Shown here piece by piece: positions 7,860 to 13,697 of a stretch of 13,697 nt of DNA. A model generated the notes under the pieces. It ran no database searches. It worked only from the letters and a program-made list of their open reading frames with translations, and was not told where the DNA came from. Location: contig JALLOL010000039.1 in assembly GCA_027717875.1 (NCBI GenBank), forward strand, positions 1 to 13,697, given 5' to 3'. Each line of letters begins with the position of its first letter. Positions within the stretch are counted from its first letter, which is position 1. The DNA comes from Acidobacteria bacterium AH-259-L09 (GTDB lineage Bacteria > Acidobacteriota > UBA6911 > RPQK01). A program made the translations under genes and the position numbers.

Positions 7860-7906
7860 GTTTTGAGTTTTTGGATCCAAAAACTCAAAACTCAAGGTCT
7901 GACCCC
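7845..7906. repeat. Perfect 62-bp palindrome at the ftsY/YfhO-like gene junction
   Basis: The arms 7845-7875 and 7876-7906 are exact reverse complements over 31 bases each. The outer end reads GGGGTCAGACCTTGAGTTTT and the centre is TTGGATCCAA. Beyond the arms, 7844 and 7907 do not pair. It lies between two convergent genes and contains the stop codons of both. Read from either side, its first bases give GGG GTC AGA CCT TGA (G-V-R-P-stop) in the frame of the incoming gene. No T-run follows the arms, so it is not a classical intrinsic terminator, although a stem this long could block polymerase or protect 3' ends. By form and placement it looks like a REP/BIME-type element of the kind moved by Y1 (RAYT) transposases; that link is inference. 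Confidence 0.93.
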
Positions 7907-10237
7907 CTTCCGGCTCCGGTAGGACAAGGACACCATCCAGGCCAGCAGTATCAGTGAGAGTCCCGAAACTTGAAGGCCTGAGCGAACACTTTGAGGTCGG
8001 TAGACGAACTTCACCTTGCAGCTTCCCGCCGGGATTTGCACGGCCCGAAACATCAGATTGGCACGGAGGATGGGCACCGTTTTGTCGTTGACCGTGGCTT
8101 GCCAGCCTGGATACCAGGTATCGTTCAAAAGCAGGTACGCAGCAGCAGGAGTCTCAATCTCCAGATGGACCTCGGTTGCTTTGTCAGCCAACATGCGTAC
8201 CCTGGCCACAGGAGCGGCCGTGCTTGTGGGGTCTGCCCAGAGGAGAAAAGCTTCCGAAAGGTCATCAGAGAAAACGATGTCACGGCGTGGGTCAAAATCC
8301 GCCGATCCGAGCAACCGGGCGGCAGCCTCGTCATTGATGGCGAGTCCGGCTCGCCCAACCACGAGGGCGCGCGGTAGAGTATCCTTCAGCTCTCTTATTT
8401 GAAAATCCTCATACCCATTTGCCGGCTCGACTACGAAGCGGACAGATCTGAACTGCAAACTACGATCCGGCAATGCTCCGAGCGCCGCAGCAAACATCAC
8501 GTTGTTGGCCAGTTTCAAGGACCCATAGCTGTCAGCAGAACGGTAGCCAAGCAGTGACAGGCGGTGGGGTCTATAGATCAGAACAGCTGCTCCAGAAGGA
8601 TTCTGCCCGATCCGCTTGATCCCCGAGCTCTCATGCAGGCGCTCAGGTGGTGGCAGTGATTCAGGCAGCGCAAAATAGGCTTTCTCCGGAGTTGTAACAA
8701 TGAGACGGCGGTTTGCCACTCCAAGATCCAGGACCAGCAGCACAAGCAAGAGAACCAATCCCAGACGACCGGAAATGCGGCGTATCCGGCTGACTAATGC
8801 TGCAAAGATCAGGGCGACACCGAACCCGCGAAATAGAGCCGCCATTGCCCGCTGCAAAACTTCCACCGCATCTAACCCCAAATTCTCTCGTAGAATCCCC
8901 TGGCGGATCCACTGACTTACAGCGTCCTGGAAGACAAATCCTAAAAGAGAGCAGCCCAGTAGGAGAACACCGAAACCCAGGCTGCTAATGAGGACAATCC
9001 GATGAATTCGAGCCTTTCTCTCCAGAAGGGCATTGGCCCCAGCGGCGGCAAGAAGGGTTATGGAAATCATCGAAAGAAGAAAGATCTTGGCCGGATAACG
9101 AAAAAGGCCCATTCCCGGGACAAATTGTCGCGCCAAATCAAAAACAGGCGTTTGATCCCCCAAAGATAAAACAGCCGTCACCAGGGTCATGCCGGCCAGA
9201 ATGCACATTTCCCGGCGCGGAAGTGCACTCAGGCCTGCCATGGCCAGGGCAAGAACCGGTACACCCAGGTAGATCCCCGACAGCAAAGGGTGGCTGTCGA
9301 ACGGAGAGGGTCGCAGGAGTGCGATCCAGAAAGTGTCTTCCCAAGGATTGCCAAACAACTGTGGTGCAATGAGTTCCAGCCAGCGTCCGGGATGCAGGGA
9401 CCAGACGGCAGCGTGCAGGGCGGGAACTCCAATACTTCGGGAGGAGAACGAAAGCATCTCAAAGGTGGGAAGTAACTGGCAAGCGGCCAAACCCGCCGAA
9501 AGTGCCCCGGATAAAGTCAGAAAGAGTGCTCCGCGAAGGGGAGGTCGGTAGGATTTTCGGTCTGCCTGATCAGATGGTCTCGTTAAAATGGCCGCAATCA
9601 GTTCTGCCGCTGCGTAGACTGCAAAGGCCAGAATCAGCTCGAAGGCTCCCGCCAGGTGCATCAGAAAAAGGGATCCAGAGAGAACAGCTGCGCTTCCCCA
9701 ACTGCCTCGGCCATAGATGAGACGACGGGAGTAGGCCATGGAAACCAAAAGGCACGGAAGACCGGCTGTCCACGTCGGGTTGTAATGAAAACTCACGACT
9801 GCCCCACTTCCCATCAAAACCAAGCCGCCAACCAGGGCTCCCGGGTTTGAAACTCCAAATTCACGCGCCAAAACCATGAAGGCGAGCGCTGTCAACATCA
9901 GGTGGAGAAGGGCAAAATACTTGAGGCTTTGAGATGCGGAGGCCAACAGAAAGAGGATATTCCCTGGATAAAACACTTGAGCAACTGGATCAGCAAGGAG
10001 GGGTGAGCCACAGCCAATACTTTCATCCCAAAGTGGAAGCTGGCCGGCTTGAAACGCTTCTGCTGTTCGAGTTTTGAGCGCCAGAAAAAGATGTCCTGCA
10101 TCCTTGAGGGAAAGGACGCGATCAGCTGGTAGGGCCCCCACAAACAGAAGGAGTCCCAACAGCACAATCGCCGGCACGGCCATGACTTTGGCAGCTCTTT
10201 CTGTCTGCGTTTTGGGTTCGCTCTGCGATGTGTTCAT
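7892..10237 (-). CDS. YfhO-family multi-spanning membrane protein
   Basis: I use ATG at 10237; a TTG directly before it (10240) is also in frame. The protein has 781 residues. A hydrophobic segment at 20-36 is followed by a conserved loop, QLPLWDESIGCGSPL (66-80) with ADPVAQVFYPGNILF. Many hydrophobic stretches follow, about ten or more membrane helices by eye. A soluble region after about residue 500 ends in the YfhO signature: W708-Y-P-G-W712, then RANLMFRAVQIPAG and VKFVYRP. A last membrane helix, LSLILLAWMVSL, comes just before the C-terminus. YfhO proteins are GT-C-like integral membrane proteins linked to glycosylation of surface polymers such as lipoteichoic acid in Firmicutes; the substrate here is unknown. 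No glycosyltransferase or lipid-carrier gene is adjacent. The terminal residues GVRP come from the palindrome shared with ftsY. Confidence 0.85.
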   Translation of the reverse strand: MNTSQSEPKTQTERAAKVMAVPAIVLLGLLLFVGALPADRVLSLKDAGHLFLALKTRTAEAFQAGQLPLWDESIGCGSPLLADPVAQVFYPGNILFLLASASQSLKYFALLHLMLTALAFMVLAREFGVSNPGALVGGLVLMGSGAVVSFHYNPTWTAGLPCLLVSMAYSRRLIYGRGSWGSAAVLSGSLFLMHLAGAFELILAFAVYAAAELIAAILTRPSDQADRKSYRPPLRGALFLTLSGALSAGLAACQLLPTFEMLSFSSRSIGVPALHAAVWSLHPGRWLELIAPQLFGNPWEDTFWIALLRPSPFDSHPLLSGIYLGVPVLALAMAGLSALPRREMCILAGMTLVTAVLSLGDQTPVFDLARQFVPGMGLFRYPAKIFLLSMISITLLAAAGANALLERKARIHRIVLISSLGFGVLLLGCSLLGFVFQDAVSQWIRQGILRENLGLDAVEVLQRAMAALFRGFGVALIFAALVSRIRRISGRLGLVLLLVLLVLDLGVANRRLIVTTPEKAYFALPESLPPPERLHESSGIKRIGQNPSGAAVLIYRPHRLSLLGYRSADSYGSLKLANNVMFAAALGALPDRSLQFRSVRFVVEPANGYEDFQIRELKDTLPRALVVGRAGLAINDEAAARLLGSADFDPRRDIVFSDDLSEAFLLWADPTSTAAPVARVRMLADKATEVHLEIETPAAAYLLLNDTWYPGWQATVNDKTVPILRANLMFRAVQIPAGSCKVKFVYRPQSVRSGLQVSGLSLILLAWMVSLSYRSRKGVRP

Positions 10238-10424
10238 CAAAGCCGCTCGGCCCCCTGTTGACCTCAGGTTAAATTTTCACTCTGACACCCTCCGCCCCCT
10301 TCCTTGCCATTGCCTTTGACAAGTTGAAGTTTTAGCATTGAGAAGAATTTCGGTTCATCGACCTGTTGTGGCGCATGGGTTAGAGCTGTGACAACGGGAC
10401 TTTGAGGGCGGGTAAAGAGTTTTC

Positions 10425-10432
10425 GAGAGAGG
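10425..10432 (+). promoter_or_regulatory. Ribosome-binding site of the 10436 gene
   Basis: The purine-rich GAGAGAGG ends 3 bases before ATG 10436 and supports that start. The 198 bases between the divergent start codons (10238-10435) should hold promoters for both genes, but I could not assign a convincing -35/-10 pair. Confidence 0.5.
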
Positions 10433-10435
10433 CAT

Positions 10436-11329
10436 ATGAGAAAGCTGCTTTTCATGGTGCTATTCGTTTCTTACGGGCTGGACCCATTGGCGTCACACGC
10501 CATCGGGGTGGGTTACTGGCCCCAGAAGCAGTCCAGACATGCAGAGACCGGTCCTTCAGGCCGGTTTTTGGACCCGGAAGGTAAGCCAATACCTCTGCAA
10601 ACCGATGAGGAGGTAATGGAGTTCCTGCGAACAGCGCGCGCCATCTCCTTGACACCCGTCGGGAAGGGGGTGACAGGAGCACGACAGATATTGTTGGAGA
10701 AAGATGGCCTTCGCATGTATGCAATCTTTCGCGATTTTCACGTCGAAGAGCCCAGGGAATTGCCTACCGGCACTCGAGTGGAGTTTCGCGACGACTACAT
10801 CTTTGAATGTGCCGCCTACGAACTCAGCAAGCTGTTAGGGCTGGACAACGTTCCCCCCGTGGTGAAGCGCGAAATCAGGGGGGTAAAAGGGACACTCCAG
10901 GTCTGGATGGTCGGGGCCATAACGGAGAAGGAACGAAAGACGAAGAATCTGTCACCTCCCGACGAACGGCAGCTGCGCCGGCAGTGGGAGGTGATGAGGA
11001 TCTTCGATAACCTGATCTTTAACGATGATCGAAATTCGGGCAATATTCTCTATGATCGGAGGGGCAAGCTGTGGATGATCGATCACACTCGTTCGTTTAG
11101 GACATATGCGGAGTTGCCCTATCCGGCAGCCATCCAATCTTGCGAACGCAAGCTATGGAAGAGATTGCAAAAGCTCGAGACGGCGGTCCTGAAAGCGCGG
11201 CTCGAAAAGTATCTGCGCCCGGCGCAGATTGAAGCGTTGATCAAGCGGAAGCAAGCGCTGGTGGAACACATTCAAGAGATGATCGCCGAACGTGGAGAGG
11301 ACGCCGCACTCTTCACTGAGGCTCAGTAA
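10436..11329 (+). CDS. Secreted PI3/4-kinase/HipA-like fold protein, copy 1
   Basis: The protein has 297 residues. Residues 1-22 look like a Sec signal peptide (RK, hydrophobic run, then A19-S-H-A22), so it is probably exported. Kinase-fold features in order: QILLEKDGLRMYAIF (84-98), where a nucleotide-binding strand is expected; ECAAYELSKLLGLDNVPPVV, the helix-and-VPP pattern seen in PI3/4-kinase-like and SCO1664-type proteins; a catalytic-loop-like F-D191-N-L-I-F-N-D-D198-R-N-S-G-N203; and a metal-binding-like W-M-I-D216-H-T-R-S-F. The D-R-x-x-x-N plus I-D-H arrangement suggests an intact phosphotransferase centre, but the substrate is unknown. The end is a Lys/Glu-rich helix. A closely similar protein is encoded convergently at 11323-12267 and the two genes overlap by 7 bases. 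I know this family only as uncharacterised proteins; kinase activity is inference. Confidence 0.8.
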   Translation: MRKLLFMVLFVSYGLDPLASHAIGVGYWPQKQSRHAETGPSGRFLDPEGKPIPLQTDEEVMEFLRTARAISLTPVGKGVTGARQILLEKDGLRMYAIFRDFHVEEPRELPTGTRVEFRDDYIFECAAYELSKLLGLDNVPPVVKREIRGVKGTLQVWMVGAITEKERKTKNLSPPDERQLRRQWEVMRIFDNLIFNDDRNSGNILYDRRGKLWMIDHTRSFRTYAELPYPAAIQSCERKLWKRLQKLETAVLKARLEKYLRPAQIEALIKRKQALVEHIQEMIAERGEDAALFTEAQ

Positions 11330-12267
11330 AGATTAAATAGAACTTTGCCTTCTCCCCGTTTATCGATCATGGTTTGGACGTGCTCGACCAATTTGTCGCG
11401 TCTCTTTAATATTGCCTTGATCTCCCTGGAGCGCAGAAATGGCTTGAGTCGTACTTCCAAAGTTTTCTGATCCAGTTTCTGAAGCTTTTCCCAACAATTC
11501 CTCTCGACAAATCTGATTGTCGTGGGATTGAATAAGTCGTCGTAGGTCCGAAATGAGCGGGTGTGATCGATCATCCACAGTTTCCAGTCGGAGCCGATCA
11601 GGATGTTGCCTTGATTGCGATCTTCGTTGTAAATCAGATTGTCAAAGAGCCGCATCACTTGGTATTGCATCGACCAACGCCACTTGTTAGGAGCTTCTAC
11701 CTTGTTTTTCTGACGATCCGTTTCCACCATGGCCTTTTCGACCCAGGCCTGCAGTATTCCTTTTTTACCCTTGATTTTCCGTTCAACCACGGGAGGAACA
11801 TTGTCCAGACCTAACAGCTTGGCGAGTTCGTAAGCGGCGCAATCAAAGATGGCGTCATCCCGAAAATTGAATTTGACCCTGCCGCTCGCCAGCTTTATTT
11901 TACGTTTGTTGATCTTCACGTCCTGGAATTTTGCGTGCATCCGGATCCCATCTTTCTCCAGCAGGACTTGTTTGGGTTTCGTGACCCCCACCGGGATCTT
12001 TTGCACCGACACCACGCGTGCCGTCCGTAGAAATTCCTTTATTTCCTCATCGGTCTGAAACGGCAGCGGTTTCCCATCAACATCCAGCCAGACGGCTGGG
12101 GTCGGAGAGGATGGGGCACTTTCGCCCGACTCTTGCTGGAGGTTTTCCGTGGATTGAATAGTCAACCCGAAGGTCTGATGACCGGGTAGTACCCAGATGA
12201 GAGCAAGCAAGAAAACCCCAAAAACCGGGCATAATCTGGAACGAAAATCGTAAAGGATGTTACGCAT
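11323..12267 (-). CDS. Secreted PI3/4-kinase/HipA-like fold protein, copy 2
   Basis: The frame can be extended to a TTG at 12321, but ATG 12267 is preceded by a strong AGGAGG site and followed by a signal-peptide-like N-terminus, so I start there (314 residues). Hydrophobic residues 14-28 could be a cleaved signal or an anchor. The body is collinear with copy 1: GKPLPFQTDEEIKEFLRTAR matches GKPIPLQTDEEVMEFLRTAR, then QVLLEKDGIRMHAKF, DCAAYELAKLLGLDNVPPVV, D209-NLIYNE-D216-RNQGN221, and W-M-I-D234-HTRSF. The putative catalytic residues D216, N221 and D234 are all kept, so neither copy looks dead. The gene is divergent from a secreted PPP-type phosphatase (12483). It could phosphorylate a periplasmic or surface target; the substrate and activity are not shown by the sequence. 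Confidence 0.8.
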   Translation of the reverse strand: MRNILYDFRSRLCPVFGVFLLALIWVLPGHQTFGLTIQSTENLQQESGESAPSSPTPAVWLDVDGKPLPFQTDEEIKEFLRTARVVSVQKIPVGVTKPKQVLLEKDGIRMHAKFQDVKINKRKIKLASGRVKFNFRDDAIFDCAAYELAKLLGLDNVPPVVERKIKGKKGILQAWVEKAMVETDRQKNKVEAPNKWRWSMQYQVMRLFDNLIYNEDRNQGNILIGSDWKLWMIDHTRSFRTYDDLFNPTTIRFVERNCWEKLQKLDQKTLEVRLKPFLRSREIKAILKRRDKLVEHVQTMIDKRGEGKVLFNLY

Positions 12268-12273
12268 TACAGC

Positions 12274-12282
12274 CCTCCTCCT
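12274..12282 (-). promoter_or_regulatory. Strong Shine-Dalgarno site fixing the start of kinase-like copy 2
   Basis: On the minus strand this reads AGGAGGAGG, ending 6 bases before ATG 12267. It decides for 12267 over the in-frame TTG at 12321, which would put 18 non-signal-like residues in front of the signal peptide. A TATACT (12290-12285 on the minus strand) lies just upstream and could be a -10 box, but no good -35 accompanies it. Confidence 0.75.
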
Positions 12283-12354
12283 AGAGTATATTGAGTTAAG
12301 TACATTGAAGGAATAGCACAAGTTTACAGATTCGTCAATGAGCCCGAAGGGGGT

Positions 12355-12394
12355 GAGGGGTCAGAGCGTGAGTTTTTTGGGGGTCAGACCCCTC
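12355..12394. repeat. Degenerate copy of the GGGGTCAGACC element
   Basis: GGGGTCAGAGCGTGAGTTTT (12357-12376) matches 18 of 20 bases of the outer arm of the 7845-7906 palindrome. It is followed by GGGGTCAGACCCC (12380-12392). The outer GAGGGGTC (12355-12362) and GACCCCTC (12387-12394) can pair as an 8-bp stem. The copy lies in the 215-base divergent gap between kinase-like copy 2 and the phosphatase gene, where it may affect transcription in either direction. The rest of the gap shows no further clear feature. Confidence 0.7.
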
Positions 12395-12482
12395 CACTGA
12401 ACTCCACACGGAAAATATTTTGTGTTTTTCTTTCCCATGCCATATTGATAAGATACCCGAATCATCGTAAGCGAGGGCCAAT

Positions 12483-13685
12483 ATGTATACCTCTGTTTTC
12501 CGAAAATATATTAGAGATTGGGCGGCTGCGGTGCTGCTGGCAGTTGCGGCGCTGGTGGCGGTGTCGCCGGCGGTGAAGGGAGAAGGGCTGGCGGCTCAGC
12601 CGCGCATTGTGGCCGTGGGCGACATTCACGGCATCATGCACAAATTAGTCACGATTCTTCAACGGGCGGGGCTCATTGATGCCAGACATCGGTGGGTCGG
12701 AGGCAATGCGACCCTGGTTCAGACGGGCGACTTTCTGGATCGAGGTTCCCAAGTGCGAGAAGTAATGGATCTGCTGATGGAACTGCAAAAGCAGGCACCT
12801 AAGAGCGGAGGACGAGTGGTAGTGCTGCTGGGAAATCATGAAGTGATGAACGTAATGGGTGACCTGGGGTACGTCACGCCGGGAATCTATGCCAGTTTTG
12901 CGGACAACAAGTCGGAAAAGCGCCTGAAGGAGGCCTACAAGCAATATATTAAATTCCACCAGCAGCGTGACCAGGCGCGGAACTGGAAGCTGGTATCCAA
13001 GCCTGAAGGGGAAGAGCAGTGGATGGAGACACATCCGTCCGGCTTTTTGGAACACCGCGAAGCCTTCGGGCCGAAGGGTAAATATGGGCGGTGGCTGCGT
13101 TCCCTGTCAGCGGTGATAAAAATAGGCGATGCAATCTTCCTGCATGGCGGCATCGACCCGGACATCGCTTCCTTGAAATTGGAGCAAATAAACCGGCGAA
13201 TCAAAAAAGAACTCGAGGCCTTCGATCGTCAGAAAGATTATTTTGTAAAACAAAGAGTGATGCTGCCATTTTTCACGCGACCTGAGATGATCACAGCGGC
13301 AAGGACGGAGTTGGAGGCATATGGCGGCGATGGATTCAACCCGCAGCGAAGGCGGCTTGTCAATGTCTTGACCGAATTTCTTCGGATGGGGCGATGGTTG
13401 AGCATCCACTCGAAGGGGCCATTGTGGTTCCGAGGTTTTGCACGATGGCCGGAGAAAGAGGGTGCTCAGCAGGTAAGAGACTTACTGCGAACTTACAAGG
13501 CCGCGCATTTTGTGGTCGGCCATACCACGCAGGTCGAACCACGGCTTCTGATGCGCTTCGATGGTAAAGTCTTTCTCATCGACACACTCGTCCCTTCAGC
13601 ATTGGAGATTCAAGACGGTAAATTCACAGCCATTTACTCAGACGCAAGAGAGGTATTATTTGAGCACGGGGACAGTTCCCGTTAA
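12483..13685 (+). CDS. Secreted PPP-family metallophosphatase (Shewanella-like type)
   Basis: The protein has 400 residues. A hydrophobic segment at about 13-30 after R7, K8 and R11 is a signal peptide (possible end near G35-L-A-A38) or an anchor, which places the enzyme outside the cytoplasm. The PPP-phosphatase motifs are complete: G46-D-I-H-G50, G82-D-F-L-D-R-G88, G117-N-H-E120, H221-G-G, and V-G-H347-T-T. These give the di-metal ligands and the catalytic His. Insertions between GNHE and HGG, and FxGxARWPEK-type sequence before VGH, are more like bacterial Shelph phosphatases than ApaH or lambda phosphatase. The likely reaction is dephosphorylation of phosphoprotein or another phosphomonoester; the substrate is unknown. 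It sits next to two secreted kinase-fold proteins, suggesting opposing activities. The last residues, GDSSR, come from a short repeat at the 3' end. Confidence 0.86.
   Translation: MYTSVFRKYIRDWAAAVLLAVAALVAVSPAVKGEGLAAQPRIVAVGDIHGIMHKLVTILQRAGLIDARHRWVGGNATLVQTGDFLDRGSQVREVMDLLMELQKQAPKSGGRVVVLLGNHEVMNVMGDLGYVTPGIYASFADNKSEKRLKEAYKQYIKFHQQRDQARNWKLVSKPEGEEQWMETHPSGFLEHREAFGPKGKYGRWLRSLSAVIKIGDAIFLHGGIDPDIASLKLEQINRRIKKELEAFDRQKDYFVKQRVMLPFFTRPEMITAARTELEAYGGDGFNPQRRRLVNVLTEFLRMGRWLSIHSKGPLWFRGFARWPEKEGAQQVRDLLRTYKAAHFVVGHTTQVEPRLLMRFDGKVFLIDTLVPSALEIQDGKFTAIYSDAREVLFEHGDSSR
13666..13682. repeat. Short palindrome at the 3' end of the phosphatase gene
   Basis: ACGGGGA (13666-13672) pairs with TTCCCGT (13676-13682), with one G-T wobble, around a CAG loop. 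It encodes most of the terminal G-D-S-S-R and abuts the TAA. The core GGGGACAGTTCCCG resembles short GGGGAC-type repeats that I recall from other genomes, but with only this copy in the window it could be chance. The sequence ends 15 bases later, so any larger palindrome would be cut off. Confidence 0.45.
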
Positions 13686-13697
13686 CTAGCCCGCATT

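Noticed and set aside
7845..7906. Classical bidirectional Rho-independent terminator
   Set aside because: No T-tract follows either arm, the stem is far longer than usual terminators, and sequence copies occur elsewhere in the window, which fits a repeat element better.
10316..10345. TTGACA at 10316-10321 as -35 of a promoter for the 10436 gene
   Set aside because: The expected -10 position about 17 bases on reads TGAGAA, a poor match, so I do not call a promoter.
12268..12321. TTG start at 12321 for kinase-like copy 2
   Set aside because: The extra 18 residues are not signal-like, and a strong AGGAGG site sits just before the in-frame ATG 12267.
12483..13685. ApaH-type diadenosine tetraphosphatase
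   Set aside because: The signal peptide, larger size and insertions between GNHE and HGG do not fit cytoplasmic ApaH.

Overview
The window looks like chromosomal DNA of a Gram-negative-type (diderm) bacterium of roughly 50% GC, most likely an acidobacterium or a close relative. The diderm assignment rests on a BamD-like outer-membrane assembly lipoprotein. The acidobacterial assignment is weaker: it rests on the gene mix and on two secreted kinase-fold proteins of a type I associate with acidobacterial genomes. No transposase, CRISPR array, rRNA or tRNA was seen.

Positions 1-6205 hold a tightly packed plus-strand housekeeping run: the end of a PASTA-domain protein, rpe, a BamD-like TPR lipoprotein, a small response regulator, valS and nadC. 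Several neighbours overlap: PASTA/rpe by 1 base, rpe/bamD by 20, valS/nadC by 20. This suggests one transcription unit with translational coupling. birA (6269) and ftsY (6891) follow on the same strand, but each is preceded by palindromic or half-palindromic repeat DNA instead of a normal ribosome-binding site. birA appears to lack its C-terminal domain.

Positions 7892-10237 hold a large YfhO-type multi-membrane protein on the minus strand, convergent with ftsY. The two genes meet in a perfect 62-bp palindrome that supplies the last four codons and the stop of both, so both proteins end in GVRP.

Positions 10436-13685 hold an accessory-looking cluster. Two paralogous secreted proteins with a PI3/4-kinase/HipA-like fold (10436-11329 plus, 11323-12267 minus) are arranged tail to tail with overlapping ends. 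A signal-peptide-bearing PPP-family metallophosphatase (12483-13685 plus) is divergent from the second. The three could form an extracytoplasmic phosphorylation/dephosphorylation module; this is inference from motifs and proximity.

Repeat DNA runs through the second half of the window. There are two large palindromes (6207-6262 and 7845-7906), a half copy (6867-6881), a degenerate copy (12355-12394) and a different short one at 13666-13682. They look like REP/BIME-type elements sitting at gene ends. In three genes the element encodes the last few residues, and at birA it lies at the stop codon.
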